Source of the DNA: Bacteroidaceae bacterium
Lineage (GTDB): Bacteria; Bacteroidota; Bacteroidia; Bacteroidales; Bacteroidaceae
Assembly (NCBI GenBank): GCA_017445925.1
Contig: JAFSRW010000057.1
Location: forward strand, 1 to 64,000
Reading direction: 5' to 3'
DNA length: 64,000 nucleotides
Positions 50,960 through 57,765 of this stretch are shown here, one piece after another (position 1 is the first letter of the stretch; each line of letters starts with the position of its first letter). The translations under genes and the position numbers were made by a program. The notes under the pieces are model-generated. The model was not told the DNA's origin. It saw only the letters and a list, made by a program, of their open reading frames with translations, and ran no database searches.

Positions 50960-52060
50960 TTACCTCCTCTGTCTGCGAGCACTTACGCGTGCTGCAGCTG
51001 GGGCAGCCTCCTTTCCTTTCTTAGTATCAGTTGTACTGGTTGTGGGTGTTTTCGTCTTTCTTCCCCAGATGCTTGACGACTTCTTTTCTGTCTTTTCAGC
51101 AGCCATTTTCGCCAGTGTTATGCTGTCTAACTTTGTGCTATCAATAATCTCATGCCCCCAAACGCCTTCTTCGAAGTCGACAATCTGCTTTTCAATTTTC
51201 AACTGCTCTTTTTTCATGGCGCTGTCGGTTTCGCAATAGTTCGCTAACACTTTGCCTTGCAGATTATTCGTTTTATAGATTTTACCTTCATAGCGGTTTA
51301 GTGTAAAGTAGTCGTCAGCTGTCAAGTTAGAAACATTGTTCAGGTTACTGCCCATCATAGGCAGTTTTGCCAGCCAAGGTGCTATGTCATCATATTTGAG
51401 CCAGAAGAGAGGGTAGGGGGTTGCGGCATCTGTGCTGAACTCATCGGCTCCGCGCATCAGAATGGGGCAGAGTGCTGTTACCTTCGTGCTGAAGGTTCCT
51501 GTTCGCTGATCCAGATAGACGCTTTCTTTGATATAATAACGCGTGGCTTCTGCACTGGGCACGTCAGCATCGGCAACGACAATCTTGCCGTCTTTTTCTT
51601 CGTAGTAGATGCCGTAGCGCTCCAACATGTCTTTAACGCTTAGTTTGTCCTTTTCTTCAAACGACTCATTTCCATCCAATTTGTAGGTATAGGCTGTCAC
51701 ACGTCCCGTCTGAATCAGGCGGAACAAGTAAGTAAACAGGTTCACCTGCTTGCCTATAGGTTCTACAGGATAGTACATAGGTGCGTTTTTGTCTTTCATC
51801 AGGTCGAGCTGACGATAGATATCACGCTTCCATACCACATCTTCGGGCATCACTGCTGATGTAGGGAATTGCAGGGATGCACGGTCGCTGGTTTGTTTGG
51901 CTTCCGTAGTTTTTGCAGTAGTGGTTGTACTTGCAGCGGATGATGTAGTACGACGTTTTGCAGGCTGCGCATTGGCTGTGCCAATTGACAATGGGTAATC
52001 GACAATGGATAATGCACCCATGCCAAACATTAGAATCAGGAACAGGGTTATGCGTTTCAT
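50960..52060 (-). CDS. gldN: Type IX secretion/gliding protein GldN (PorN)
   Basis: 366 residues. It is the periplasmic part of the T9SS ring with GldK/PorK. The start is ATG 52060-52058 (MKRITLFLILMFGMGALS), because the longer in-frame start is a TTG. The core from residue ~65 onward shows the family's DVVWKRDIYRQLDLMKDKNAPMYYPVEP (shortened to DVVWKRDIYRQLDL), LFRLIQTGRVTAYTY and PYPLFWLKYDDIAPWL. The region between the signal peptide core and the mature protein (LSIVDYPLSIGTANAQ) is encoded by a tandem AATTGACAATGG-type repeat (51982-52013). A Lys/Arg/Ala-rich tail ends the protein. It is the fifth gene of the operon. Confidence 0.92.
   Translation of the reverse strand: MKRITLFLILMFGMGALSIVDYPLSIGTANAQPAKRRTTSSAASTTTTAKTTEAKQTSDRASLQFPTSAVMPEDVVWKRDIYRQLDLMKDKNAPMYYPVEPIGKQVNLFTYLFRLIQTGRVTAYTYKLDGNESFEEKDKLSVKDMLERYGIYYEEKDGKIVVADADVPSAEATRYYIKESVYLDQRTGTFSTKVTALCPILMRGADEFSTDAATPYPLFWLKYDDIAPWLAKLPMMGSNLNNVSNLTADDYFTLNRYEGKIYKTNNLQGKVLANYCETDSAMKKEQLKIEKQIVDFEEGVWGHEIIDSTKLDSITLAKMAAEKTEKKSSSIWGRKTKTPTTSTTDTKKGKEAAPAAARVSARRQRR
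51982..52013. repeat. Tandem GACAATGG words inside the GldN signal-peptide region
   Basis: AATTGACAATGGGTAATCGACAATGGATAATG contains two and a half copies of a GACAATGGxTAAT word (13-bp period), a type common between genes in this group, here read in frame. It places several residues between the hydrophobic core and the Ala-x-Ala-like cleavage site. Confidence 0.65.
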
Positions 52061-52135
52061 ATATCTTTTAATTTTCAATGTTATTCATTTATAATTCGTT
52101 TCCGTCTCTTCTGGGAGAGTTAGGATGTGACTACA

Positions 52136-53701
52136 TTAATTAATCTTAACTTCCATGGCTCCGTCCAATTTTCTTTCTATGCCGTCAGGTCCAACAGCAC
52201 GGACTTCAGTGATATAGAATCGTTTGTTACGTGCTAAGCCTCTGATTTGGTTTTTCTGTTGGTCTGAAAAGTTGGCTCCATTGCTCTTATAAGGAACGGC
52301 GTTACCCATTGCGTCATAGAAGACAGTTTCAAAACCCTGAACGCGGAAGGTAATATTGAGAAGTCCATCGTCGATGGCTGCACCAACACCTTCTGTTCCC
52401 ATCAGTATCTGTTTGCTCAGACTTCCACCCTTAAAATGGTTTTCTCCACCATTTCCGTCAGAATATGCGATAAAGGCTGTTGGATCGGGCAACTTCCTAA
52501 CACGGAAGGTGAATTTTCCCATTTCCTGAGTACGCCCCTCATTTTGGGCAGACACCGTAAATACTGCTTCTCCGCCTGGATTGGAAGGACGTGCAATGTA
52601 ATGCCCATCACCTTTTTGGGTAAGTGTACCTCCTGTCATGGTCACTTGCAGTTTGTTACTGGGGATTCCCGGAACGGAAACGCTCATGGGGTTGTCATAA
52701 CCGGCATACAATACGTTCATAATGTCAGCACTAACGGTGGCACTTGGAGCTACAACAGTATATTTCTGTGAAAAATCGCGCTTTACCTTTTCACCATCAC
52801 CGTTAAGCATCTCAATGAAGCCACTCAGTGTAAAATCACCCGTTTTATTACAAATGGTTTCATAGAGTCCATGTTCACTTTTTATCGGTTGTCCGCCGAT
52901 GTAGATGGTGGGTCTGCGTGTGGTATCCACAGCTGCCATAATAATCTGTGCGCTGAATTTGCCACCTTGTACTACAGTCTGTGAACTGGGGATAACATAG
53001 GCATTCAGTTGGTTCACACGTATATCCTTTACGTCCACATTACTGATAAGGTTGTGAAGAATCTCGCCTTCAGCGTAGCGCACATCACCTTGCAGTTTGG
53101 TCAACAGGGTAACAGCAGCTGCGGTGGGCATACTCTCAAACATATACTCCTGCCAGTTCTTTCCCATCAAACGTGCTTTTGTGGGCACTTCTGTGCTAAA
53201 GTTGCTTGAGATGATTTCTCTCTTCTCCTTGTCCGTTACCATCTTTATTATCTTCTCACGATAATTATTTATGGCTTGACGGAGTTCTTTGCCGCGACCA
53301 GTACCAGGTGCCAGCATTACCTGTGTGCTGGCTTCCAGATCTTCGCGGTTCTTGATATTATTTACGTCACCCTCTTCACCGTCGCTTTCCCTTACGATGG
53401 CTTCCTTCAGTTCTTCAGCCAGATTGTAGAGCGAATCGCTGATGCCACGCACATACTGGGCCTTATCATACCATTGCTTTACTTTGGCAGGGTTGTTCTT
53501 CATCTGCTCATCAAAGGCCTTGTATATGTCATTGTTTACATGACTGGCATTCTGGGTAGTTTTGCTTAGGCTGTCCGACACCAGCGAGAAACCATTCAGC
53601 ACATCGCTTGATACATTCAGGGCCAACATGGCCATCAGTACCAAGTACATCAGGTTTATCATTTTTTGGCGAGGAGAGACCCTCTTCTTCTGTATAGGCA
53701 T
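52136..53701 (-). CDS. gldM: Type IX secretion motor protein GldM (PorM)
   Basis: 521 residues. It starts MPIQKKRVSPRQKMINLMYLV and has one membrane helix at ~15-35, characteristic of GldM. The long periplasmic part (~40-521) contains four beta domains in known homologues. Seen here are NNYREKIIKM, AYVIPSSQTVVQGGKFSAQI, RPTIYIGGQPIKSEHGLYE and VFTVSAQNEGRTQEMGKF. With GldL it forms the proton-driven motor that powers the T9SS. The end of gldM is 58 bp from the gldN region and its start is 44 bp from the gldL stop, with tandem AATTATG words between. Confidence 0.95.
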   Translation of the reverse strand: MPIQKKRVSPRQKMINLMYLVLMAMLALNVSSDVLNGFSLVSDSLSKTTQNASHVNNDIYKAFDEQMKNNPAKVKQWYDKAQYVRGISDSLYNLAEELKEAIVRESDGEEGDVNNIKNREDLEASTQVMLAPGTGRGKELRQAINNYREKIIKMVTDKEKREIISSNFSTEVPTKARLMGKNWQEYMFESMPTAAAVTLLTKLQGDVRYAEGEILHNLISNVDVKDIRVNQLNAYVIPSSQTVVQGGKFSAQIIMAAVDTTRRPTIYIGGQPIKSEHGLYETICNKTGDFTLSGFIEMLNGDGEKVKRDFSQKYTVVAPSATVSADIMNVLYAGYDNPMSVSVPGIPSNKLQVTMTGGTLTQKGDGHYIARPSNPGGEAVFTVSAQNEGRTQEMGKFTFRVRKLPDPTAFIAYSDGNGGENHFKGGSLSKQILMGTEGVGAAIDDGLLNITFRVQGFETVFYDAMGNAVPYKSNGANFSDQQKNQIRGLARNKRFYITEVRAVGPDGIERKLDGAMEVKIN

Positions 53702-53703
53702 CG

Positions 53704-53780
53704 TAATTATGAATTAAGAATTATGAATTAAGAATTCTTCACTTTTCATTTTTCACTTTCTCCCTCTTCACTCTTCACTC
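53704..53780. repeat. AATTATGAATTAAG and TTCACTT tandem words at the gldL-gldM junction
   Basis: Positions 53704-53736 repeat AATTATGAATTAAGA. Positions 53737-53780 repeat TTCACTT/TTCACTC and run into the 3' end of gldL, where they encode the tail VKSEEGESEK. The second word matches 1041-1075 and 4237-4266. Confidence 0.7.
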
Positions 53781-54675
53781 CAGCTACGGGTCCCATATTA
53801 ACGGTGAGCGCCTTAATCATACGGCTGTATACCTCGTTCAGTTCCTGAATCTGCTGAGCCATCTTGCGTGTCTGTTCATCAATCTGCTCAATGGTGCTAA
53901 CTTGCTTGCTGATATTGCGTAACTGTAATTCGTAAACAGTAGCGATACCTGTGAGGGTGCGATTCAGGTTCTCCATTTCTTCGCTGTCGGTACTCATGCG
54001 TGCCGCCTGAGCTTTTACGCGTCCCAGAACTTCTGTCAGTTCTGTGAGTTCCTCGGCATAATTCTTTACAGCTTCTTCTATGGCTGCTGGGTCCGTAGCT
54101 TTTATCTGGTTGGGGTCGATAGTAGGACCGCCATTCTGTATCTGTTCCAGTGCCAATTGTGCCTGTGCGGCAGCTTGTCCAGCTGCAGCTAAGTTTGCTG
54201 CTGCTGCGCTCAGTCCTGTTCCTGCTGCTAATGCATCTGGATCTATGTTACCAACAGGAGCACCAGCAATTACAGGAGCACCGCCAGCAATCACAGGGCC
54301 ACCGCCAGCAACCACAGGACCTCCTCCTATAACCGGAGCACCACCACCTATAACAATAGGACCTTCAGGAATTTCTGCACCTTCGGGTAAGGGTGTTCCA
54401 CCGCCACCGGCCACAACAACAGTCGGACCGCCAATAGCTTCTGCCCCCTCTGTTTTGGGAGTTTTCTCGTATGTCTTTTCAAATCCAGAGATAAAGAACA
54501 CAATTGCCTCAACAATCATACCTATGAAGAGCATGACATTAGCACCAGTAATGTGTGTTAGCTTAAACAATGCTCCCAAGATAACGACTGAAGCACCCCA
54601 ACTGTAGGCATAGTTCATAAATAACTGACCTGCAGGGGAGTCCATCCATTTTTGCAGTTTTATTATAGGATTCAT
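53746..54675 (-). CDS. gldL: Type IX secretion motor protein GldL (PorL)
   Basis: 309 residues. The N-terminal part shows the family's two membrane helices (~20-75): QLFMNYAYSWGASVVILGALFK (shortened to NYAYSWGASVVILGALFK), THITGANVML and FIGMIVEAIVFFISGFE, with the conserved Glu of the second helix. Residues ~85-150 are a Gly/Pro/Ala/Val repeat (xVIGGGAPVIGGGP style, about six units), unlike the usual acidic linker. The C-terminal part is helical (LTELTEVLGRVKAQAARMS, EQTRKMAQQIQELNEVYSRM). It acts in the inner membrane with GldM. Confidence 0.93.
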   Translation of the reverse strand: MNPIIKLQKWMDSPAGQLFMNYAYSWGASVVILGALFKLTHITGANVMLFIGMIVEAIVFFISGFEKTYEKTPKTEGAEAIGGPTVVVAGGGGTPLPEGAEIPEGPIVIGGGAPVIGGGPVVAGGGPVIAGGAPVIAGAPVGNIDPDALAAGTGLSAAAANLAAAGQAAAQAQLALEQIQNGGPTIDPNQIKATDPAAIEEAVKNYAEELTELTEVLGRVKAQAARMSTDSEEMENLNRTLTGIATVYELQLRNISKQVSTIEQIDEQTRKMAQQIQELNEVYSRMIKALTVNMGPVAGVKSEEGESEK

Positions 54676-54686
54676 ATCTTTATATT

Positions 54687-54816
54687 TGGCCTCTCTCCAC
54701 CGCTCTCCCCCAAGAGGGAGGGTTCCAAGGTTCTGAGGACTTTTTTATTTGTTTTACATTATTATTTCTTCGTCTTTAAGTTCCCCATTCGCGACGGTGT
54801 TCGGGTTGGGGGTGAG
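54687..54816. repeat. Degraded REP-like elements between gldK and gldL
   Basis: Positions 54690-54720 hold CTCCACCGCTCTCCCCCAAGAGGGAGGG. Positions 54783-54816 hold CGGTGTTCGGGTTGGGGGTGAGGC, half of the LTPNPSP-type element. About 60 bp of T-rich sequence lies between. They separate two genes that are tightly spaced in many relatives. Confidence 0.65.
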
Positions 54817-54822
54817 GCTTTT

Positions 54823-56343
54823 TTATCTCCTTGTTTTACGTGTACTTACTGTTGCACCGCCTGAGCTCTTACCGCCTCCGCCTTTTCCACTTGCTTTACC
54901 GCCTTTCTGGGCTCCAGCAGTTCCTCTATCACTTACCATAGTTCTAACACAGCGGAAGCCTACATAGCAGCGGGGCTGATTCTGGTATTCGTAAGAACGC
55001 CATGCACTGCGAATCATGCTCTCGGGGTCCTTCCAGGAACCACCTCTTACGCTTTTCTTTTTCAGGCGATAGGGGTCTTCTTTGGCTGCATTGTATTTAA
55101 GGTCGGGGTTCATGTCGCTCATGCTTTCTACACCGGCCTCTGTATATACAGTGCTTGTCCATTCTGCCACGTTGCCTGCCATATCATAAAGCCCATTGCT
55201 ATTGGCACTGAAAATGCCGCATTTGCTGGTAATAAGACTACCGTCCTTGGTATAATTCCCCCTGTCAGGTTTAAAGTTGGCGTAGTAGCAACCTTTGTCG
55301 CTTTTAACCTCAAGACTTGTCCAAGGGAAGGGATTCCCCTCTTTTCCTCGAGCGGCATACTCCCATTCAACCTCGCTTGGTAGACGATAACGCTGAATCT
55401 GCTTGGCATAACCGCCCAGTCCTTTCATTAGGAAGTTGGTGCGCCATGCGCAAAATGCATTTGCTTGATCCCATGAGATACCTACTACGGGATAATCGTC
55501 GTAGGCAGGATTACTGAAGTATAACTTCATGTATCGCTCGTTGTCGGCATTCTGGAAATCGTTTACCCAACAAGTGGTATCAGGATAGATATTTACAATA
55601 TATGTATTCAGGAAGTCCCATGGTCCGCTCAGTGGGCGTGTAATAGTCTGTCGGATAATCTTTCCGTCATCATCAATCCATGCGGTATCCTTGCTAATCA
55701 TTACTTGCTCGTTGCTGATAGCGTGGTCAGTGTTCAAGTCACGCTCTTCGGGATCCAGACGATACTTGCGCTGAGCAGCTGCTACGTAGTCATAAACTTC
55801 ATAGCGATAGTTCATCTGCTTGGCGTCCAGCATCTTGGTGCCGTCAATGGGGTGAATGACATATACACTTTGAATGGCGCGGTCTTCGTCCTCATTTGCC
55901 TTACGCCAAGGAATGGGCTTGCTCCAGTTCAGATAAGGTGTAATAGGATTACCCTCCTTATCTTCCTCAATTTTGTAAGTTTCATCACCACCATAGGCGG
56001 GGTCGGCTAAACGCTCACGGATAATACTGTCTCGAACCCAGTTTACAAACTGACGGTATTTGGCATTGCTTACCTCGTGCTCATCCATCCAGAAACCGTC
56101 AACACTGATGTCTCTGATGGGGAATTCGGCACCCCAAAGGGTATCGTTTTCCTGAAGTCCCACCTTTAATGAACCTTTGTGAACGGCCACCATACCGTAT
56201 GGTGTAGGTTCTGACATTGCAGATCCTCTGACCCCTGTCAGTTCACCTCCAACTGCATTAGCCGAAGAGTTCGACCCCATACATGCAGCCAAGGTCAGGC
56301 AAAGAATTGCCATCAAGAAAAATCCCAGACTTTTTGTCTTCAT
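54823..56343 (-). CDS. gldK: Type IX secretion lipoprotein GldK (PorK)
   Basis: 506 residues. The lipoprotein signal ends at LTLAAC (Cys ~21), so it is anchored in the outer membrane, where it forms the large periplasmic ring with GldN. The FGE-sulfatase-like fold shows DGFWMDEHEVSNAKYRQFVNW, YPVVGISWDQANAFCAWR, YRLPSEVEWEYAARG, YDMAGNVAEWTS, VRGGSWKDPESMIRSAWR and CYVGFRCVRT. Formylglycine-generating activity is not expected in GldK. A Gly/Lys/Ser-rich tail (~480-506) follows. It is the second gene of the operon after porP. Confidence 0.95.
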   Translation of the reverse strand: MKTKSLGFFLMAILCLTLAACMGSNSSANAVGGELTGVRGSAMSEPTPYGMVAVHKGSLKVGLQENDTLWGAEFPIRDISVDGFWMDEHEVSNAKYRQFVNWVRDSIIRERLADPAYGGDETYKIEEDKEGNPITPYLNWSKPIPWRKANEDEDRAIQSVYVIHPIDGTKMLDAKQMNYRYEVYDYVAAAQRKYRLDPEERDLNTDHAISNEQVMISKDTAWIDDDGKIIRQTITRPLSGPWDFLNTYIVNIYPDTTCWVNDFQNADNERYMKLYFSNPAYDDYPVVGISWDQANAFCAWRTNFLMKGLGGYAKQIQRYRLPSEVEWEYAARGKEGNPFPWTSLEVKSDKGCYYANFKPDRGNYTKDGSLITSKCGIFSANSNGLYDMAGNVAEWTSTVYTEAGVESMSDMNPDLKYNAAKEDPYRLKKKSVRGGSWKDPESMIRSAWRSYEYQNQPRCYVGFRCVRTMVSDRGTAGAQKGGKASGKGGGGKSSGGATVSTRKTRR

Positions 56344-56377
56344 ATATTATACCTTATTTATATATAATTCAATTTTT

Positions 56378-56455
56378 AAACGTTAACGTTAACGATAACG
56401 ATAACCTTCTTTTTCTTTATTTTATTTGTTCACGTTCACGTTGACGTTCCCGTTT
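56378..56455. repeat. CGTTAACG and GTTCACG tandem words between porP and gldK
   Basis: Positions 56380-56405 are ACGTTA/ACGATA hexamers, and 56428-56453 are GTTCACG/GTTGACG repeats. Both words are hexamer-like, unlike the heptamers elsewhere in the window. No promoter was recognised between these genes. Confidence 0.65.
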
Positions 56456-56459
56456 TTAC

Positions 56460-57398
56460 CTACAGCAGTCGCACGCTCTTATGCAGGTTTTTCCCTTTCT
56501 TTCCCAGATTCAGGTCGGTTTGGTATCCTATCATTATCTCGTGCGTTCCGTTCAGCACTCCTATTCCCCCTGTGTACACCTCGTAAGAGTATCCAATGTT
56601 TATGCCCTGGAAATTGTATCCCAACAGTATTCCAACACTGTTCATGGGGCTGTACAAGATGCCACCGTACATTTTATGTTTCTCGCCATCATATTCCAGT
56701 CGGGCAGTTATGTCTCCTCTCCATGATTGTAGGTCAGTCCTCAGAATGGCATCTGCTGCTATGGCATAGCGTGGGTAGCGGAGCTTATACCTGTATCCTC
56801 CTGTCATAAAGAAAACGGGATCAATGCTAACCTCATGCTTCTTGTCATCTCCCACTGTAATGGTAGGCCCCATAAGATGATGTACGCTGGCTCCAGCATA
56901 CCATATTTTCTTATGGGTGTATCGGAGGCCGAGGTCCAAGTCTATGGTCTGCCCCTTTCCTTCACTTGTTGTAAAGGCCGGGTCGTTCGGGTCATTCAGA
57001 TCCAGTTTGGAGCCATCCGTCTTTTCAACCAGTAGTGCAGGCTTTACGCCTATGCTCATGATTCCGCCCCACAATTTGTGGTGGTAGGCATACGTCAGAG
57101 ATATTTTTTGCGTGGAGAAAATGGCCGCTTTGTCGTTATACAGTCCAAGTCCGACACCGTGACTGGGTCCCAGAAAGAATAGAGGCATGTCTGCTGTTAC
57201 CAGAATGGTCTTGGGGGCATCCTCGAAACCAACCATCTGCATATTGTATGCAGCTCTGACGTTTAGCAGACCATCCAATCCTGCCGCTGCAGGGTTGAAG
57301 TGGGATTGAAGAGCCCAGGCGTTGGTGAATGCCGCATCAAACTGAGCTCTTGCACCCAGACTGATTAACAGCAGACCTATCCAGAGTATTCTTTTCAT
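56460..57398 (-). CDS. PorP/SprF-family type IX secretion outer-membrane protein
   Basis: 312 residues. The start is ATG 57398-57396 (MKRILWIGLLLISLGARAQF, a signal peptide). The body is a beta-rich membrane barrel of the PorP/SprF family, with AFTNAWALQSHFNPAAAGLDG, MVGFEDAPKTILVTADMPLFF, GVGLGLYNDKAAIFSTQKI and a C-terminal GTHEIMIGYQTDLNLG. The C-terminal aromatic residue expected of barrel proteins is not the last residue; the chain ends SVRLL. It is first in the operon porP-gldK-gldL-gldM-gldN-priA, transcribed from the promoter at 57448-57478. In other genera PorP is needed for export of some T9SS cargo. Confidence 0.9.
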   Translation of the reverse strand: MKRILWIGLLLISLGARAQFDAAFTNAWALQSHFNPAAAGLDGLLNVRAAYNMQMVGFEDAPKTILVTADMPLFFLGPSHGVGLGLYNDKAAIFSTQKISLTYAYHHKLWGGIMSIGVKPALLVEKTDGSKLDLNDPNDPAFTTSEGKGQTIDLDLGLRYTHKKIWYAGASVHHLMGPTITVGDDKKHEVSIDPVFFMTGGYRYKLRYPRYAIAADAILRTDLQSWRGDITARLEYDGEKHKMYGGILYSPMNSVGILLGYNFQGINIGYSYEVYTGGIGVLNGTHEIMIGYQTDLNLGKKGKNLHKSVRLL

Positions 57399-57447
57399 CC
57401 TAATGTTAATAACGTCAGAAAACATACATTTATTGTATAATTGGGTG

Positions 57448-57483
57448 CAAAATTACGATTTAGTGAGCGGAATACAAAATAAA
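57448..57483 (-). promoter_or_regulatory. Promoter of the T9SS operon, near-identical to the pepP promoter
   Basis: On the minus strand TTTG (57478-57475), 19 bp, TAATTTTG (57455-57448) is a full consensus match, 50 bp before the porP ATG. The spacer and flank (57453-57483) match 14193-14223 at 30 of 31 positions. Confidence 0.78.
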
Positions 57484-57508
57484 CAGAAATATTTTTTCAT
57501 TCATTTTT

Positions 57509-57574
57509 CTTTCACACGTGGGAGTAATAGCTATTAATACTAGCAATTGTTACTATTAATACTAGCAGTTTTTA
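57509..57574. repeat. 22-bp tandem repeat upstream of the giant-protein gene
   Basis: Units at 57531-57552 and 57553-57574 share CTATTAATACTAGCA with variable ends. The preceding 22 bp contain ACGTGGGAGTAATAG, a shortened form of ACGTGTAGGAGTAAATAG at 33104-33122. Both loci therefore carry 22-bp-period repeats and a common word. Confidence 0.65.
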
Positions 57575-57615
57575 CATTTAATACCCCCTCCAAGATTGAA
57601 AAAACGAGTTAATTC

Positions 57616-57647
57616 TTGGGTTGTATTAAAAAAAAATGTATCTTTGC
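57616..57647 (+). promoter_or_regulatory. Promoter of the 1473-residue modular protein gene
   Basis: TTG (57616-57618), 20 bp, TATCTTTGC (57639-57647). It implies a 5' leader of about 115 nt. Confidence 0.72.
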
Positions 57648-57765
57648 CCTGATTTTTTGGCTAAATACAAAAGCAATATAATAATTAACCGCCTGTTTTG
57701 GAACCATATCCATGTCAAAAAAGGTTTCCTCTCAGGTAAAATATTAACTTAACAACACTTGTTTT

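Larger units (their letters stand above)
57399..57765. other. 367-bp divergent region between the T9SS operon and the 1473-residue protein gene
   Basis: It holds two opposite promoters (57448-57478 minus, 57616-57647 plus), a 22-bp tandem repeat (57531-57574), and a ~118-nt A/T-rich leader ending in AACTTAACAACACTTGTTTT just before the ATG. No ORF or RNA gene was recognised. Confidence 0.7.

Noticed and set aside
57399-57765. Invertible promoter region
   Set aside because: Repeats here are direct, not inverted, and no recombinase gene is in the window.
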